This document shows positions 16,841 through 23,834 of a DNA stretch of 32,481 nt, piece after piece (the first letter of the stretch is position 1; each line of letters starts with the position of its first letter). Both the position numbers and the translations under genes were made by a program. Under the pieces are notes generated by a model. It ran no database searches. It worked only from the letters and a program-made list of their open reading frames with translations, and was not told the origin of the DNA. Location of the stretch: the NCBI RefSeq assembly GCF_000337575.1, contig NZ_AOIM01000039.1, forward strand, positions 109,028-141,508, in the 5' to 3' direction. This DNA comes from Natrialba hulunbeirensis JCM 10989. Its GTDB lineage: Archaea > Halobacteriota > Halobacteria > Halobacteriales > Natrialbaceae.

Positions 16841-16862
16841 TCCCCGTGTATGTCTGGGTACG

Positions 16863-17594
16863 ATGACACACCCCTCCAGACGCACGCTCCTCGGGAGTAC
16901 GGCGGGACTGCTTGCACTGACGGCAGGCTGTATCGCCGACGAAGACGATGACGATCCGGATCCGGGCTCTGGATCCGGCAATAACAGCGGCGACGAGAAC
17001 GGCAACGGTGACGAAAACAGCACAGAGAACGGTGAGGAAGACGAGAACGACAACGGTGAGGACGACGGCGACGGCAACGGCGACGATGACGATGACGGCA
17101 ACACCGGAAGCGACGACGTCTCCATCGATGACCACCAGTACCAGCGCCCCGCAGTTAGTGACAAACCATCGATGGAACACCTGCGGTCGTCCGACGATGT
17201 CGAGGACTGGCTCGCAGACCGCGACGACATCGACGACGACACCACCGAGTTCGTGGACGAAACCGACTTCGACGAGTCGGTACTCGTTGCACTCGAGGCC
17301 GGTGGTCCGAACCTGTGTTACGAACTGGCCGTCGAGCGCGCCGAAGTCGAGGACGACACTGTCGTCGTCGAGGCCGCGGCTGTAGACGAATCAACACCGG
17401 AGACCGCCTGCGGTGAGCAGGAGGTGACCGTCGGTGCAGTGGTTCGAGCGACGTTCGACGACGATCCGGTGACGGACGTGTCGGTGGCGCTCACCGACCG
17501 TGACGGGAAAGAACATGGAATGGCTACGGCGAGCGACAGTGCGAGCGATTCTGCGTCTGATTCGACCGGGTCAGACGCCGATAGCAACAACTGA
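16863..17594 (+). CDS. Secreted Tat-type lipoprotein, acidic
   Basis: The product is 243 aa from the ATG at 16863; the same frame extends upstream into the previous gene but without coding character. The N-terminus is a Tat signal (SRRTLLG) leading to a lipobox, LLALTAGC, so Cys near residue 20 is the predicted lipid-anchored residue. A low-complexity Asp/Glu/Asn/Gly stretch of about 75 residues then forms a surface tether. The C-terminal region of about 140 residues is folded-looking and contains MEHLRSSDDVEDWL, ESVLVALEAGGPN-like sequence, and two Cys (NLCYEL and ETACGEQ) that could form a disulfide. The tail is Ser/Asp-rich. I do not recognise the folded part. The gene's end enters palindromic element copy 2. 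Confidence 0.85.
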   Translation: MTHPSRRTLLGSTAGLLALTAGCIADEDDDDPDPGSGSGNNSGDENGNGDENSTENGEEDENDNGEDDGDGNGDDDDDGNTGSDDVSIDDHQYQRPAVSDKPSMEHLRSSDDVEDWLADRDDIDDDTTEFVDETDFDESVLVALEAGGPNLCYELAVERAEVEDDTVVVEAAAVDESTPETACGEQEVTVGAVVRATFDDDPVTDVSVALTDRDGKEHGMATASDSASDSASDSTGSDADSNN

Positions 17595-17659
17595 AATGGT
17601 TTACACTCTGATCGCCGATCTGTCTGGCGATCAGGTGTGTACTGACTTTCAGTGGCTCC
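17580..17659 (+). repeat. Palindromic element, copy 2 (gene end plus hairpin)
   Basis: The element begins in the last codons of the lipoprotein gene (gatagcaacaactgaaa). The inner stem is ctgatcgcc with ggcgatcag and is extended outward by acac/gtgt. Outer arms actgaaa and tttcagt also pair, giving a hairpin of about 70 nt. It lies between convergent genes and may terminate both. Confidence 0.8.
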
Positions 17660-17700
17660 GATAGAGAACGGCACTGACGGGCTGGTCCCCCTGACGCTTC

Positions 17701-18351
17701 TCACGGCGAGTGCTCTGTTTCAGTTATTCGAACGACGAGTGTCGAGTCGACATCTCTGAGGTCGTATTCGGGTAGCTCGCCGTCTGTCCGGCGGACGTAC
17801 AGCGGTTCGACGAGGCGACGGCGTGCAGTCGCTGTCGCCGTTTCGGTTTCGGTTTCAGTTTGTTGTGTCCCTCTCTGTGCCTGCGTCCCTCCTGCTGATT
17901 GTGCTCCACCGCCCTGCTTCTCGTCGCTCTCGCCGCTTCCCGTTCCCTCGAGCTCGTGTTCGCTCTCGTGTTCGGTGTCCGCTCCGGCGGCTGGTGTGGC
18001 AGAAGCGTCGGGACCGACACGTTCCACGCCGTAGATCTTGCAGAACTCGTCCGTCTCGTCGGGTCCGACTGCGCTGTTTCGCAGTTGTGTCGCGAGTTCG
18101 CGCGAGAGCCACTCTTCGTCGCTCACGCTCGGTTCCTGTACCAGCGCCTCGTCGACGAAGCGGGTGAGATACCAGTCGAGATCGTTCAACAGCGAGATGG
18201 CTGCGCCGACGCTGACGGTTCGCAAGGCGATCGTGTTCTCGAACGGCCGGCGCAGATCGTACGTCGAGAGTGCCTCGCGAGCCGTCTCGCGCGAGAGCAG
18301 CTCGTACTGGAGAGTGTAGTCGTCGGCCCCGATGAGACAAACGCGCGTCAC
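17701..18351 (-). CDS. DUF5804-type haloarchaeal protein with a low-complexity insertion
   Basis: I choose the GTG at 18349-18351, giving 216 aa beginning (M)TRVCLIGADDYTLQYELLSR. The frame continues upstream to an ATG at 18453, but that 34-residue extension is Arg/Ser/Cys-rich and unlike this family as I remember it. Conserved blocks are LRRPFENTIALRTVSVGAAI, LLNDLDWYLTRFVDEALVQE and, near the end, RLVEPLYVRRTDGELPEYDL. Between residues 113 and 176 lies a Glu/Gly/Gln/Thr-rich insertion ending in a TETETETATATA run from a hexamer repeat. The function is unknown. It is the last of three minus-strand genes after the amidohydrolase. Confidence 0.75.
   Translation of the reverse strand: MTRVCLIGADDYTLQYELLSRETAREALSTYDLRRPFENTIALRTVSVGAAISLLNDLDWYLTRFVDEALVQEPSVSDEEWLSRELATQLRNSAVGPDETDEFCKIYGVERVGPDASATPAAGADTEHESEHELEGTGSGESDEKQGGGAQSAGGTQAQRGTQQTETETETATATARRRLVEPLYVRRTDGELPEYDLRDVDSTLVVRITETEHSP
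17838..17866 (-). repeat. In-frame hexamer repeat in the DUF5804 gene
   Basis: Repeats of a ggtttc-like hexamer on plus (coding strand gaaacc/gaaact) encode the Thr-Glu run inside the low-complexity insertion. Confidence 0.65.
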
Positions 18352-18465
18352 TGTCGAGTGATGTGGTCGGTTCGGTAATGTCGGTTTCGGGTTCCGGCTC
18401 AGTCTTGAACACTGAACGCCGACTCCTGACTCCCGACTACCGGACCAACACACAACGACCCAACC

Positions 18466-18804
18466 CTACGAAATCGACCCGTCCGGGTCTCCAATCGCGT
18501 CATCCAGTCCGTGAAGGGCCGCCGGGCCGAGCGCCTCCTCGGCGCGGTCGAACTCGAGTTCCCGGTCGGCTGGATCGGAGCGCTGGGTTTCGACGACGGA
18601 TTCGGCTTCGCCGTCGGTGATTGAGAGGTAGACTTCGGTGAGGCGGTCGGTTGCGGTGGGTTCGGCGTCTTCCGCTGGGGCTGCATCTGGGGCTGTATCT
18701 GCATCCATGGTGTCGCCCGCTGAACGGTCAGATTCGGCGTGTTGTGCGGTTTCAGTGCCTGATTCGGCCGCTTCTCCCGTCGCTTCTGGCTGTGTCTTGG
18801 TCAT
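18466..18804 (-). CDS. Small acidic protein of unknown function
   Basis: The product is 112 aa from the ATG at 18804; another ATG at 18813 adds three residues. The N-terminal half is an Ala/Glu/Thr/Asp-rich disordered tract. The C-terminal half looks structured: TDRLTEVYLSITDGEAESVV followed by QRSDPADRELEFDRAEEALG and a Leu/Asp-rich tail. I do not recognise it. It sits between the amidohydrolase and DUF5804 genes on the same strand, with gaps of 168 and 114 bp. Acidic composition and a stop-free frame support it as real, but coding is less certain than for its neighbours. Confidence 0.6.
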   Translation of the reverse strand: MTKTQPEATGEAAESGTETAQHAESDRSAGDTMDADTAPDAAPAEDAEPTATDRLTEVYLSITDGEAESVVETQRSDPADRELEFDRAEEALGPAALHGLDDAIGDPDGSIS

Positions 18805-18972
18805 GGCTCGCATCCTGACTGAACGGTCAGACAGTACAATACGTTTGTGTTTCTCCCGGCGGCTGGGAGCGACCGGCTGGTCGCTGTTGTGCGCGAACCC
18901 GGCGCTGTTGCTGCTCAGTTACCGAAAAATACGGACAGCGAGAGTAACAGAGAGGGAGAGCGAACCTACCAG

Positions 18973-20427
18973 TTATTCGTTCGCGTCCGCGTTCGTATCC
19001 GCATCGACGTCGACCCGCGTGCCGTACCCCGACTCGCCGACGACCGACCCGTCCTCGTAGACGACTTCGCCGCGGACGACCGTCGTGGTGGCTTTCCCGG
19101 TGAACGTCTCGCCCACGAACGGCGTGACGCAGTTTTTCGAGTGCAGTTCGTCACCGCTCTCGAGTGTCCACTCGTGCTCGGGGTCGACGATCGTGAAGTC
19201 CGCGTCCGTTCCGACCTGGAGCGACCCCTTCTGGGGGTACATTCCCCAGACCTGTGCCGGCCGGGTGGAGTGGCGACGGACCCACTCCTCGAGTGTGAGT
19301 CGTCCCTGATCGACGAAGGTGAGCATCGTCGGCACTTCGGTTTCGAGGCCGACGAAGCCCGAGATGGCGTCCCAGGTGTTGCCGAACGGGTCGTCGACTT
19401 TCTTCTCCTCGGGGGTGTGGGGTGCGTGGTCCGTCGCGATGCAGTCGATCGCGCCGTCGTCGATGCCGACCTCCCAGAGCAGGTCGCGCTCGTCGGCGTC
19501 GCGAATCGGTGGCTGAATGCGTGCCGGATTGCCGACCTCGCGCATGACTTCCTCGGTGAACCAGAGGTAGTGCGGCGTCGTTTCGGCCGTGACGTCGACG
19601 CCGCGCTCTTTCCCGCGAGCGACGGCCTCGGCGGCCGACCCCGAGGAGACGTGGAACATGTGGATCTTCGTACCGGTCTCCTCGGCGAAGGTGAGCATTC
19701 GTTCGACGGCCTCCTGTTCGGCGATGACTGGTCGAGAGTGAGAGTGATCGATCGGCTCATTCTTGCCGTCTTCTTTGAATTTTTGCGTGTAGTGGTCGAT
19801 GATCTCGCCGTTCTCCTCGTGGAAGCCGAGGCGTTTGCCCGTCTCTCGGATTTTTGCCATGGCCTCGAGGATCTCGCCATCGTTCGGCGGCGGCACGTCG
19901 CCGACCGTCGACCCGAGGAAAATCTTGTATCCCAGCGCACCGGCTTCGTCCAGTGCTGGAATCTGATCGAGATTCTCGCTCGTGACGACCACGTAGCTCT
20001 GGAAGTCAACGTGCGCCGACGCCTCGCCGCGCTCGAACTTCAGTTCGAGATGCTCGGGGCGGTCGATCACCGGATCCGTGTTCGGCATGCCGACGACGGT
20101 CGTGACGCCGCCCGCCGCGGCCGCGCGAGTTGCGGACTCCCAGTCTTCTTTGTACTCGAGTCCGGGCTCGCGATTGTGGATGTGGCCGTCGACGATACCG
20201 GGGACGAGGACCTGTCCGTCGGCGTCGATGACGCGGTCGGCGTCGGGGAGGCGGTCGCTGCGGCCGACGGCGGCGATGGTTCCGTCCTCGACGGCGACGC
20301 CGGCGTCGGGGGTGCGGCCGGCGGGGGTGACGGCGGTGCAGTTTCGCACGACGAGGTCGACGGTGGCGCTCTCGCTTTCGCTTTTGCTTTTGCTTTCAGT
20401 CTCGCTCTCACTCTCACTGGCACTCAT
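18973..20427 (-). CDS. Dihydroorotase / allantoinase-type cyclic amidohydrolase
   Basis: The product is 484 aa. The binuclear metal site of the family is complete: His82 and His84 in DGHIHNREPG, the Lys168 to be carbamylated in LGYKIFLGS, His203 in LGFHEENGE, His259 in HMFHVSSG and Asp333 in TDHAPH. Dihydroorotases usually read HxHFREPG; here Asn replaces Phe. MPNTDPVIDRPE and HSRPVIAEQEAVERM are also family features. Dihydroorotase (pyrimidine synthesis) is the likelier role, since such genes are annotated pyrC in haloarchaea, but allantoinase cannot be excluded by eye. The first 22 residues are a Ser-Glu/Ser-Lys repeat of hexamer origin, dispensable in appearance. Confidence 0.8.
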   Translation of the reverse strand: MSASESESETESKSKSESESATVDLVVRNCTAVTPAGRTPDAGVAVEDGTIAAVGRSDRLPDADRVIDADGQVLVPGIVDGHIHNREPGLEYKEDWESATRAAAAGGVTTVVGMPNTDPVIDRPEHLELKFERGEASAHVDFQSYVVVTSENLDQIPALDEAGALGYKIFLGSTVGDVPPPNDGEILEAMAKIRETGKRLGFHEENGEIIDHYTQKFKEDGKNEPIDHSHSRPVIAEQEAVERMLTFAEETGTKIHMFHVSSGSAAEAVARGKERGVDVTAETTPHYLWFTEEVMREVGNPARIQPPIRDADERDLLWEVGIDDGAIDCIATDHAPHTPEEKKVDDPFGNTWDAISGFVGLETEVPTMLTFVDQGRLTLEEWVRRHSTRPAQVWGMYPQKGSLQVGTDADFTIVDPEHEWTLESGDELHSKNCVTPFVGETFTGKATTTVVRGEVVYEDGSVVGESGYGTRVDVDADTNADANE

Positions 20428-20456
20428 TGGCGTTGGCGTAGCGTTGCCGAGGTGGG

Positions 20457-20467
20457 CGCATATAGCT
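20457..20467 (-). promoter_or_regulatory. Putative TATA box of the amidohydrolase gene
   Basis: On minus the sequence aagctatatgc lies about 35 bp before the ATG at 20427, leaving a leader of a few bases. Confidence 0.5.
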
Positions 20468-20490
20468 TCTGTTGGGTTGGCAGGAGCTCA

Positions 20491-20560
20491 CTGGTCGCTG
20501 GTGTTGGTGCTGATACTGGTACTGGTGCTGATACTGATACTGGTGGTGGTGCTGGTCGTG
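20491..20560. repeat. Intergenic hexanucleotide repeat tract
   Basis: About eleven 6-bp units (gctgat, actggt, gctggt, ggtggt) lie between the divergent amidohydrolase and epimerase promoters. The reverse complement shares tcagcaccaacacc with the repeat in the mrfB-like gene at 5511-5571. Confidence 0.8.
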
Positions 20561-20630
20561 TTGTACACAACGGGATCACGCCAGTCCGCTCGCTGACCGG
20601 TAGGTTCGGTGTACAGTTCAGGTACGCGTG

Positions 20631-20640
20631 CTATACTAAA
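20631..20640 (+). promoter_or_regulatory. Putative TATA box of the epimerase gene
   Basis: The sequence ctatactaaa is centred about 31 bp before the ATG at 20666. Confidence 0.5.
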
Positions 20641-20665
20641 CCGGTGCGGGATGCTGGAGTGAGCC

Positions 20666-21841
20666 ATGACCTCGCCGGCGATTCGCGACAGGACAGTACT
20701 CGTCACCGGCGGTGGCGGCTTCATCGGGAGCCACCTCGTCGAGGCGCTGGCACCGTACAACGATGTCCGCGTGCTGGATAACTTCTCGACCGGTTCGCGA
20801 GACAACCTCTCGTTCGCGTCCCCGTCGGCGACCGGCTCGCAGTGGGCCGAGGACACACTCGCGAGCACGGACGGCGGGACCGACGATACCGAGAGTGATG
20901 CCGATGGAACCGACGGCGAGGGCGACGACTCCAACGGCTCACTCACCATCGTCGACGGGGACATTTCCGACCCGATGGCTCTGCAACGCGCCGCTCGCGG
21001 CGTCGACCTCATCTTCCACCAGGCTGCCCTCGTCAGCGTCACCGAGAGCGTCGACGCGCCACGCCGCAGCAACGAGACCAATCTCGACGCCAGCCTGCTC
21101 GTCCTCGATCAGGCCCGCCAGGAGGACGCCCGCGTCGTCCTCGCCTCGAGTGCAGCCGTCTACGGCCACCCCGACGAACTGCCCGTCTCCGAGACGGCGA
21201 CGACGGAGCCGACCTCACCCTACGGTATCCAGAAACTCGCACTCGACCAGTACGCTCGGCGCTATCACGACCTGTACGACCTACCGACCGTCGCGCTACG
21301 CTACTTCAACGCGTACGGACCACGCCAGCAGGGACCCTACAGCGGCGTCATCTCGACGTTTCTTGAGCAAGCCCGCGCCGACGAACCGATCACAATTGAG
21401 GGCGACGGCGAGCAGACGCGGGATTTCGTCCACGTTTCAGATGTCGTCCGTGCAAACCTCCACGCGGCGACGACTGACGCCGTCGGCGAGGCCTACAACG
21501 TCGGCACCGGCGAGCGCACCTCGATCCGCGAACTCGCCGAACTGATCCGCGATGCCGTCGGTTCGTCCTCACCGATCGTCCACCGAGAGCCCCGTTCCGG
21601 AGACATTCGACACAGTCGCGCAGACGCGTCGAAAGCGAGCCGCGAACTCGGCTTCGAGACCCGGGTCGGTCTCGAATCCGGGATTCGGTCGCTCGTGACT
21701 GCGGCTGGTGGTGAGCAGGCGTCCTCGAGTTCGTCGACTCAGCAGCGGGAGAATCAGGGGCGGGAGCGACGGCAACACCAGCAACAACATCAACAGGAAC
21801 GGCCGCTGGCCGCCAGACCGGACCGACAGTCACAGGACTAG
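20666..21841 (+). CDS. NAD-dependent epimerase/dehydratase (GalE-like short-chain dehydrogenase)
   Basis: The product is 391 aa, an extended-SDR nucleotide-sugar enzyme. The NAD site is VLVTGGGGFIGSHL (residues 11-24), followed by VLDNFSTG. Catalytic residues are Ser161/162 in LASSAAVYG and Tyr186/Lys190 in SPYGIQK. LRYFNAYGPRQ, TRDFVHVSDVVRANL and YNVGTGERTSI are characteristic. The likely role is UDP-sugar 4-epimerisation or a related step in surface glycan supply; the exact substrate is not decidable. Two oddities are an acidic insertion of about 35 residues after LSFASPS (residues 55-91) between conserved strands, and a Ser/Gln/His/Arg-rich tail of about 45 residues. The gene stands alone. 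Confidence 0.92.
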   Translation: MTSPAIRDRTVLVTGGGGFIGSHLVEALAPYNDVRVLDNFSTGSRDNLSFASPSATGSQWAEDTLASTDGGTDDTESDADGTDGEGDDSNGSLTIVDGDISDPMALQRAARGVDLIFHQAALVSVTESVDAPRRSNETNLDASLLVLDQARQEDARVVLASSAAVYGHPDELPVSETATTEPTSPYGIQKLALDQYARRYHDLYDLPTVALRYFNAYGPRQQGPYSGVISTFLEQARADEPITIEGDGEQTRDFVHVSDVVRANLHAATTDAVGEAYNVGTGERTSIRELAELIRDAVGSSSPIVHREPRSGDIRHSRADASKASRELGFETRVGLESGIRSLVTAAGGEQASSSSSTQQRENQGRERRQHQQQHQQERPLAARPDRQSQD

Positions 21842-22048
21842 ATACAGTCTCTCAGTTGCGGCAGCGAACGCCATCTTTCGACCGCGATGACCTGTTTTGG
21901 TTCGGTTGGAAATCGACCAGTTCTCACCGATAACGGTCGGCCTTCGTTACGGGGGTACGTCGTAATTTCCCACACAAACGGGTGAAAGCGTTCGACTGTG
22001 TTCTCAACAGATGGCGGATTAACTGCGGGCTCTGGTTTGTGTAGGTGA

Positions 22049-22060
22049 GAGATAACTATC
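22049..22060 (+). promoter_or_regulatory. Putative TATA box before the small membrane protein
   Basis: The sequence gagataactatc lies about 30 bp before the ATG at 22086. Its 3' end overlaps the left arm of the dyad at 22056-22083. Confidence 0.4.
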
Positions 22061-22083
22061 GGTATGCACGGCCTCACCGATAG
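22056..22083. promoter_or_regulatory. Perfect 8-bp dyad with 12-bp spacer before a start codon
   Basis: Arms ctatcggt (22056-22063) and accgatag (22076-22083) are exact inverted repeats centred two helical turns apart. The right arm ends 2 bp before the ATG at 22086, and the left arm overlaps the TATA region, so a bound regulator would cover the core promoter. Confidence 0.55.
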
Positions 22084-22085
22084 GT

Positions 22086-22439
22086 ATGATCGAGAGCCTC
22101 ATTGTGTTCGCGGTTAGCCTGCTCATCGGTGCCCTTGGCATCTTCCTGGGTGCAAGGATCATCGTCGATACAGAGGACTACACGTACGCGTTCGTCACAG
22201 CACTGATCGGCGCGGTTGTCTGGGCGCTCGTGGGGTTCTTCCTCGGATGGATCCCGCTGCTCGGCCCGCTGCTGGTGTTCGTCGCCTACCTGGGTGTGAT
22301 CAACGCTCGCTACCCCGGTGGCTGGGTGGACGCAGTCGCGATCACGATCGTCGCGTGGGTCTCGGTCCTGGTCGTGTTGTACGTCCTTGCGTTCCTGGGC
22401 GTTACTGGATTCGAGGCAGCCGGTGTCCCGGGAACGTAA
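22086..22439 (+). CDS. Small integral membrane protein, four helices
   Basis: The product is 117 aa and almost entirely hydrophobic. Segments are LIVFAVSLLIGALGIFLGA, a Phe/Val/Leu/Trp-rich helix FVTALIGAVVWALVGFFLGW, LLGPLLVFVAYLGVI, and VAITIVAWVSVLVVLYVLAF. Polar loops are short (DTEDYTY and NARYPGGWVD). It resembles widespread small haloarchaeal membrane proteins of unknown function; I do not name a family. The start is fixed by the ATG directly after a dyad symmetry element and a TATA-like sequence. Confidence 0.75.
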   Translation: MIESLIVFAVSLLIGALGIFLGARIIVDTEDYTYAFVTALIGAVVWALVGFFLGWIPLLGPLLVFVAYLGVINARYPGGWVDAVAITIVAWVSVLVVLYVLAFLGVTGFEAAGVPGT

Positions 22440-22884
22440 CCGCCGACGGGAGCGGGACAGCGACGGTTGGACAGCGAGTCCGGGCCGTTCAGCCGGGCGT
22501 CGTCAGTTCGGCGTAACTGACGATTATCGCAGAAACCCGATCCAAATTCGGGCTAGGCACGTCGAACGTCCGTACGCGTTTATCCACCGCGGTGTCGAGC
22601 AGCCACAGTATCAACCGCGAAGCGAAACAACGACGATCAACCAGTCTGACGGGGGCAGGTCATCGACTCAGTCCCCACCGATCGGTCTCGCAGGAGGCTC
22701 ACCAGGCACTGTCTCCGGGGCCGACAGAATCACGGGCGGTAGCCATCGTCGTCACGTCGGCGTCTCAGAGAGACACTCACGCGAGACATACAGATAATCC
22801 AATAACAATACATGACCCATAAAAAATACTTTGAGGGGCCGTCACGACGGTACAGAAACGAGTGAACTGCCGTTCGTCGACACC
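22440..22884. other. Gene-free stretch between two membrane-protein genes
   Basis: This holds the stem-loop at 22499-22524 and an AT-rich promoter-like run at 22819-22830 (ataaaaaatact) before the next gene. I see no coding character or RNA gene in the rest. Confidence 0.55.
22499..22524 (+). terminator. Stem-loop 60 bp after the small membrane protein gene
   Basis: Arms tcgtcagtt (22500-22508) and aactgacga (22515-22523) form a perfect 9-bp stem with a 6-nt loop, possibly one wobble pair longer. There is no following T tract, so terminator function is tentative. Confidence 0.45.
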
Positions 22885-23625
22885 ATGATTTCGACCTTGC
22901 GCACGAGCATGCACGCATCTCCGCCAGTACTTCCGTCGGTCACGACTCTCGACAGCGGGTCGATCATCGCACAATTCAGTCCGGCTATCCGGTCTGGGGT
23001 CGGAGCACCAGCTACGGAGTTCGCAAACACTGCCGTTCCCTGTGGAAGTACGCTCTGCCGAGTCTGTAGTGCCTGCGGGTCGGGCGAGGCCGAGATTACG
23101 ACGATTCCGTTGCTTGGGCTCGGCGTTGGGCTCGGTGTCGGACTCGGAGTTCTGGCTCTCCTCTCAACACTACTCGCTGTGCCGGGACTCGCACTCGAGT
23201 TCTCCCTGAGTTCCGTTTCGAACGTTCCGCAGTACATTGACCCCACACCGCTCCAGGCGAGCGGCCTCGCACACATCGCTGCCTTGCTCGGGATGATCGT
23301 GCTCGCCGTTCTCGGGTCGGTGCTCGCACTCCGTGATCGACTCGCCGAACGCAACTCGCTTGGGAACGACTACAACACCCAACACGAGGAGTTCATGACG
23401 GACCAGGAGAAGGTCCATCAACTCATCAGCGAGAACGGCGGGCGAATGAAACAGTCACGAATCGTCGACTCGGTCGACTGGTCGAAAGCCAAGGTCAGCC
23501 GACTGCTGGCCGAACTCGAGGAGGACGGCCAGGTCACGAAGCTTCGATTGGGGCGGGAGAATCTCGTCTGTTTGCCGGGTCACGAGCCGACGGCATCGAA
23601 ATCGCCGGATCAGTCGAGTGAGTAG
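22885..23625 (+). CDS. Membrane-anchored winged-helix regulator (DUF7343-like)
   Basis: The product is 246 aa from the ATG at 22885; a TTG at 22831 is the only longer start. The N-terminal 70 residues are unremarkable and contain three Cys (CRVCSAC with a nearby PCGS). A Gly/Leu/Val-rich segment (GLGVGLGVGLGVLALLSTLL) and a second helix (AALLGMIVLAVLGSVLAL) follow. The C-terminus is a winged helix: EEFMTDQEKVHQLISENGG, RMKQSRIVDSVDWSKAKVSR, LLAELEEDGQVTKLRLGREN. This matches the haloarchaeal DUF7343 type, usually carried by membrane proteins with a large extracellular domain, which is missing here. It presumably senses at the membrane and binds DNA; targets are unknown. Confidence 0.75.
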   Translation: MISTLRTSMHASPPVLPSVTTLDSGSIIAQFSPAIRSGVGAPATEFANTAVPCGSTLCRVCSACGSGEAEITTIPLLGLGVGLGVGLGVLALLSTLLAVPGLALEFSLSSVSNVPQYIDPTPLQASGLAHIAALLGMIVLAVLGSVLALRDRLAERNSLGNDYNTQHEEFMTDQEKVHQLISENGGRMKQSRIVDSVDWSKAKVSRLLAELEEDGQVTKLRLGRENLVCLPGHEPTASKSPDQSSE

Positions 23626-23787
23626 GGTGCTACCGGAGTCGGTAGCGTAGGCTCACATGCGATCATTCCTTTTTGGGAGCCATCTCATAGTCATCGACGG
23701 GACCAATGACCGCTTTCGACGGGCAGCACTGACTTCCACGTACACCCCGCGTGCGAAGTGAGTAGTTTCTCTCGAAATGGTTGTGCC

Positions 23788-23797
23788 GGTTTAAGCG
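23788..23797 (+). promoter_or_regulatory. Putative TATA box of the acidic secreted protein gene
   Basis: The sequence ggtttaagcg lies about 42 bp before the ATG at 23835. A small hairpin (ctgcc/ggcag at 23817-23831) sits in the resulting short leader, just before the start. Confidence 0.35.
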
Positions 23798-23834
23798 CGA
23801 AACTGGCGATGGGTCACTGCCTTCACGGCAGATT

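Noticed and set aside
18847-20781. 644-codon plus-strand frame across the amidohydrolase
   Set aside because: Shadow of the minus-strand gene; its composition mirrors the amidohydrolase codons.
21838-22077. 79-codon minus-strand frame between epimerase and membrane protein
   Set aside because: Its composition is not haloarchaeal, it has no motif, and its start lies inside the dyad at 22056-22083; coding is unsupported.
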